A DNA stretch of 8,760 nucleotides from Gemmatimonadota bacterium. GTDB lineage: Bacteria > Gemmatimonadota > Gemmatimonadetes > Longimicrobiales > Gaopeijiaceae. A program made the position numbers and the translations under genes. The stretch covers positions 1-8,760 of the forward strand of contig JAHEKK010000107.1 of the NCBI GenBank assembly GCA_024638395.1. Reading direction: 5' to 3'. The notes under the pieces are model-generated. The model saw nothing but the letters and a program-made list of their open reading frames with translations, had not been told where the DNA came from and ran no database searches. Shown here one piece after another: positions 6,648 through 8,760 of the stretch (positions are counted from its first letter, which is position 1; every line of letters starts with the position of its first letter).

Positions 6648-8042
6648 TTCGCGGTAGGCCGGGTTGATCCGGAGCCTCTCCGAGATCCCCCCCTCCAGCG
6701 CTGCCCCCACTGCGTAGGTGGCCAGGGCCGCCGCGCAGGACGTGAGGAAGGGGTACGGCACAGGAATCACGTAGGCCGCTGCGATCCAAGAGATCTCGCC
6801 CATGATCAGGGTGGCCAGGGCCGTCCACTGCCGCCCGAAGACCGAGAACAGGCCCAGCGACACCACTACGACGAAGCCGGCGCTCCCGAAGGCGGATGCC
6901 TCCTCGACCAGGTCGTAGACCGTTTCAGCCCGCCCGGCAATGAAGAACGCCAGGATCCCGAAGGCTGCCACGCCGACCCGGGCGATGATCACCTTGGCCC
7001 TCTCGCTCAGCCCTGGCCGCAGGGAGAGGATGACGTTGTGGGACACGAGGCCCGCCGCGACCAGAAGCGCGCTGTCGACCGTAGAGAGGATCGCGGAGAC
7101 GAGAGCTCCGACGAAGACGACGTACAAGAGCTCGGGGAGATAGATCTCCGCCAGGGCCGGAAGCACTTGCTCCGCCTGGTCCAGGTCCGGGATCAGGACG
7201 CTCCCGACCAGCCCCAGGACGACGGGAATGACGCCCACCGCCAGGTAGAGGAATCCCGCCAGGACGGTGCCGTTCCGGGCCACCTGCCCCGAACGGGCGG
7301 CGATGATGCGCGCGATCAACTCGGTGGTGACGAGCCCACCGATGACCGGAATGGCCCACTCCTCAGCCACGGCAAGCGCGGAGAGCCCGTCACCGTCGAG
7401 AGGGTTCAGGGCACCCGGGGGAAGGGACGATAGGGCCGCGAGGCCCCCGTCGCCCAGGACCTTCGCGGCCAACACGACGAGCCCCACCACCAGCACGGAA
7501 CCCTGGACCAGATCGGTCCACGCGTCCGCCAGGAGGCCACCGACGATGGTATAGAGGATCACGACCAGAGCGGCGATGCCGATTGCCACATCGACCGCGG
7601 TGCCCGAAGCGGAGGCCAGGACTTGTCCGAAGGCCCGGATCTGGGCGGCGGCCCACAGCACGGAGCTGGGGAGGAGGAGGAACACGACGAGGCGCTCCGT
7701 CGCGACGCCGAAGCGCAGCCGAAAGAAGTCGGCGAGTGTGGTGAGTCGCAGCCGCCACATCGGGATCGCGAAGGCGAACCCCATGATGAGGATGCAGATA
7801 CCGTATCCGAAGGGGTCGGCCGAGCCTCCGCTCAGCCCCCGCGCGTGAACGGCCCCGGCGGCGCCCACCATCGACTCGGCGCCGAACCAGGTCGCGAAGA
7901 CGGTGAACGTCAGGAGAACCGGTCCGAGGGAGCGACCCGCAACGAGATAGTCGTCTTCGGTCTTGACCCGCCTGGATACCGCGAACCCGATACCGAGCTG
8001 GGCCACCACGTAGACGGCGATACCCAGGACGAGACTGTTCAG
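6633..8042 (-). CDS. Sodium:solute symporter (SSS family), CTG start
   Basis: A 469-residue LeuT-fold carrier that moves a solute inward with Na+ across the cytoplasmic membrane. The chain is a run of hydrophobic helices, about 12-13, the normal count. Family marks: EDDYLVAGRSLG (29-40) after helix 1, TVFATWFGAESMVGAAG (47-63) in helix 2, GGLLADAWTDLVQG (168-181), and AILSTVDSALLVA (317-329), where S320/T321 match the Na+-site pair of PutP-type carriers. The first obvious starts, GTG 8009 and GTG 8006, would cut helix 1. The frame runs back to a TGA at 8070-8072, and the CTG at 8042 has GGAGG seven nt upstream and gives N-S-L-V-L-G-I-A-V-Y, like the M-N-x-L-V-L-G ends of relatives. Substrate is not predictable; amino acid, carboxylate and pantothenate carriers share this pattern. 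Confidence 0.93.
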   Translation of the reverse strand: MNSLVLGIAVYVVAQLGIGFAVSRRVKTEDDYLVAGRSLGPVLLTFTVFATWFGAESMVGAAGAVHARGLSGGSADPFGYGICILIMGFAFAIPMWRLRLTTLADFFRLRFGVATERLVVFLLLPSSVLWAAAQIRAFGQVLASASGTAVDVAIGIAALVVILYTIVGGLLADAWTDLVQGSVLVVGLVVLAAKVLGDGGLAALSSLPPGALNPLDGDGLSALAVAEEWAIPVIGGLVTTELIARIIAARSGQVARNGTVLAGFLYLAVGVIPVVLGLVGSVLIPDLDQAEQVLPALAEIYLPELLYVVFVGALVSAILSTVDSALLVAAGLVSHNVILSLRPGLSERAKVIIARVGVAAFGILAFFIAGRAETVYDLVEEASAFGSAGFVVVVSLGLFSVFGRQWTALATLIMGEISWIAAAYVIPVPYPFLTSCAAALATYAVGAALEGGISERLRINPAYREPPPS

Positions 8043-8049
8043 CGCTTGA

Positions 8050-8054
8050 CCTCC
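8050..8054 (-). promoter_or_regulatory. Shine-Dalgarno that decides the CTG start
   Basis: GGAGG on the minus strand, 7 nt before the CTG at 8042-8040. It is among the strongest ribosome sites in the window. No ATG, GTG or TTG of this frame lies at a suitable distance; the next in-frame start codon (GTG 8009) is about 40 nt away. Confidence 0.7.
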
Positions 8055-8094
8055 GGGCCCACGGCCGCCTCACCGAGAGAGGGTATGCCGGCGC

Positions 8095-8123
8095 AGAATC
8101 GGACCTCATGGACCCGACGTCAA
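8095..8123 (-). promoter_or_regulatory. Promoter candidate for the symporter
   Basis: TTGACG (8118-8123 on the minus strand, five of six -35 matches) is followed after exactly 17 nt by GATTCT (8095-8100, three of six -10 matches). Initiation would fall near 8088, giving a leader of about 45 nt that includes the GGAGG before the CTG. It lies in the 158-base gap after the upstream gene, so the symporter may have its own promoter. Confidence 0.45.
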
Positions 8124-8200
8124 TGTCGCTGCCCGCCGCCGTGTCCTCGCCAGAGGCCGGTCCGCGTTGGCCAGCGGAAGAGAACTCACGAGGCCTCGGA

Positions 8201-8760
8201 TCAGCGTCCTGTGATCTCGGCCAGTCGGGCGGCTGCGAGACCGAAGTCCGGTTGGATCTCCAACGCCTTCCGGTAGTGCTCCGCCGCCTGATCCAGCTGA
8301 CCCACGTACCGGTACACTTCACCCAGGTGGTAGCGGGGCTGGGGGTTGTCCGGGAATTGCTCCGCGTTCAGCGTGAAGAGGGTGACCGCAGCCGCAGGCA
8401 CCGGCCCCTGGAGCCACTGGTAGCCGAGGTTGATGGCTTCGGTGGCGGTATCTTCGCCGGGCCGGCTCTCGTGGTACGCACGATAGACCCGTTCCACGTC
8501 GACCAGGGCGGTGCCCAGATCGATCCCAGCGAGAACGTCGGAAAGCGTGACCAGGCGGACGCGTCGCAGGGAAACGACGGATACTCCTCGGCCACCGGGC
8601 GGTTGCACCGTAAAGTCGTTGACCCACAGCTCCTTCCCGGCGGTGGTGGCGGCGATGCCATTGGGTCGGGTGAAGGTGGCGGTCAACGCCTCTCCGTCTT
8701 CGGTTCCCTGCTGACCCGTCCCGGCGATTGCGGCGAAAGTACCGTCCCGGTTGACGCGGA
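8201..8760 (-). CDS. NHL-propeller plus TPR protein, 5' end outside window
   Basis: The C-terminal 185 residues of a longer protein; the frame is open to the right edge with no stop, so the start is outside. The first 50 visible residues follow the NHL blade pattern: RVNRDGTFAAIAGTGQQG (1-18), then E-D-G-E-A (20-24), T-F-T-R-P-N-G-I-A (28-36) and L-W-V-N-D (44-48). NHL and SMP-30-type propellers bind proteins or small ligands or act as lactonases. After a linker, one clear TPR repeat is seen (about 139-172: L145, G146, Y149, A158, Y162, A165, P170), with a probable degenerate one before it (108-138, INLGYQWL to FPDNP). TPR repeats mediate protein contacts. Whether the protein is exported cannot be judged without its N-terminus. 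It is on the same strand as the symporter, 158 bases upstream of it. A TTG within the frame at 8686 is not a likely start, because the propeller pattern continues through it. Confidence 0.75.
   Translation of the reverse strand, partial: RVNRDGTFAAIAGTGQQGTEDGEALTATFTRPNGIAATTAGKELWVNDFTVQPPGGRGVSVVSLRRVRLVTLSDVLAGIDLGTALVDVERVYRAYHESRPGEDTATEAINLGYQWLQGPVPAAAVTLFTLNAEQFPDNPQPRYHLGEVYRYVGQLDQAAEHYRKALEIQPDFGLAAARLAEITGR

Noticed and set aside
6610..6660. GGTAGGCC direct repeat at the convergent junction
   Set aside because: Two 8-base copies partly inside coding sequence; consistent with chance in GC-rich DNA.
5767..6828. 353-codon minus-strand frame over the amidohydrolase 3' half
   Set aside because: It is antisense to the catalytic motifs of the hydrolase; its composition is Gly/Arg/Asp-rich with no family pattern.
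7390..8322. 310-codon minus-strand frame spanning the symporter 5' end and upstream gap
   Set aside because: It overlaps the symporter frame and the TPR gene end, and its product is Arg-rich without domains.

Overview
This window is GC-rich chromosomal DNA with G/C-biased third codon positions. It looks like ordinary bacterial housekeeping and accessory sequence. I see no mobile element, CRISPR array, phage gene, tRNA or rRNA. The signal peptides ending in '-RAQS', the proline-rich linker just after the lipoprotein cysteine, the Na+-NQR gene and the GC content all suggest a Gemmatimonadota-like or similar soil or marine bacterium. This is inference only; no marker gene settles it.

Layout, left to right: (1) 1-1359, minus strand: nqrA, cut at its 3' end by the left window edge; the rest of an nqr operon is expected beyond it. 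(2) 1506-1985, minus: a UspA-type universal stress protein. Its gap to nqrA carries three short hairpins. (3) 1986-2398: 413 bases with no convincing gene. (4) 2399-3142, minus: a secreted lipoprotein of an uncharacterised family. (5) 3207-4139, minus: an exported PAP2-type phosphatase. (6) 4292-4699, minus: a compact SET-domain protein. (7) 4918-6624, plus: the only rightward gene, a lipid-anchored YtcJ/Amidohydro_3-type metal-dependent hydrolase. (8) 6633-8042, minus: a Na+/solute symporter (SSS family) that appears to start at CTG. (9) 8201-8760, minus: the C-terminal part of an NHL-propeller plus TPR protein, cut by the right edge.

Two themes connect the genes. The first is sodium: Na+-NQR exports Na+ during respiration, and the SSS carrier spends a Na+ gradient on uptake. 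The second is the cell envelope: the lipoprotein, PAP2 phosphatase and amidohydrolase all carry export signals. The amidohydrolase and symporter converge with only 8 bases between their stop codons; a hydrolyse-outside, import-product pairing is possible but unproven.

I found no clearly new multi-gene system. The points most worth a second look are the CTG start of the symporter, the small SET-domain methyltransferase homologue, the NHL-TPR architecture at the right edge, and paired hairpins in two leaders.
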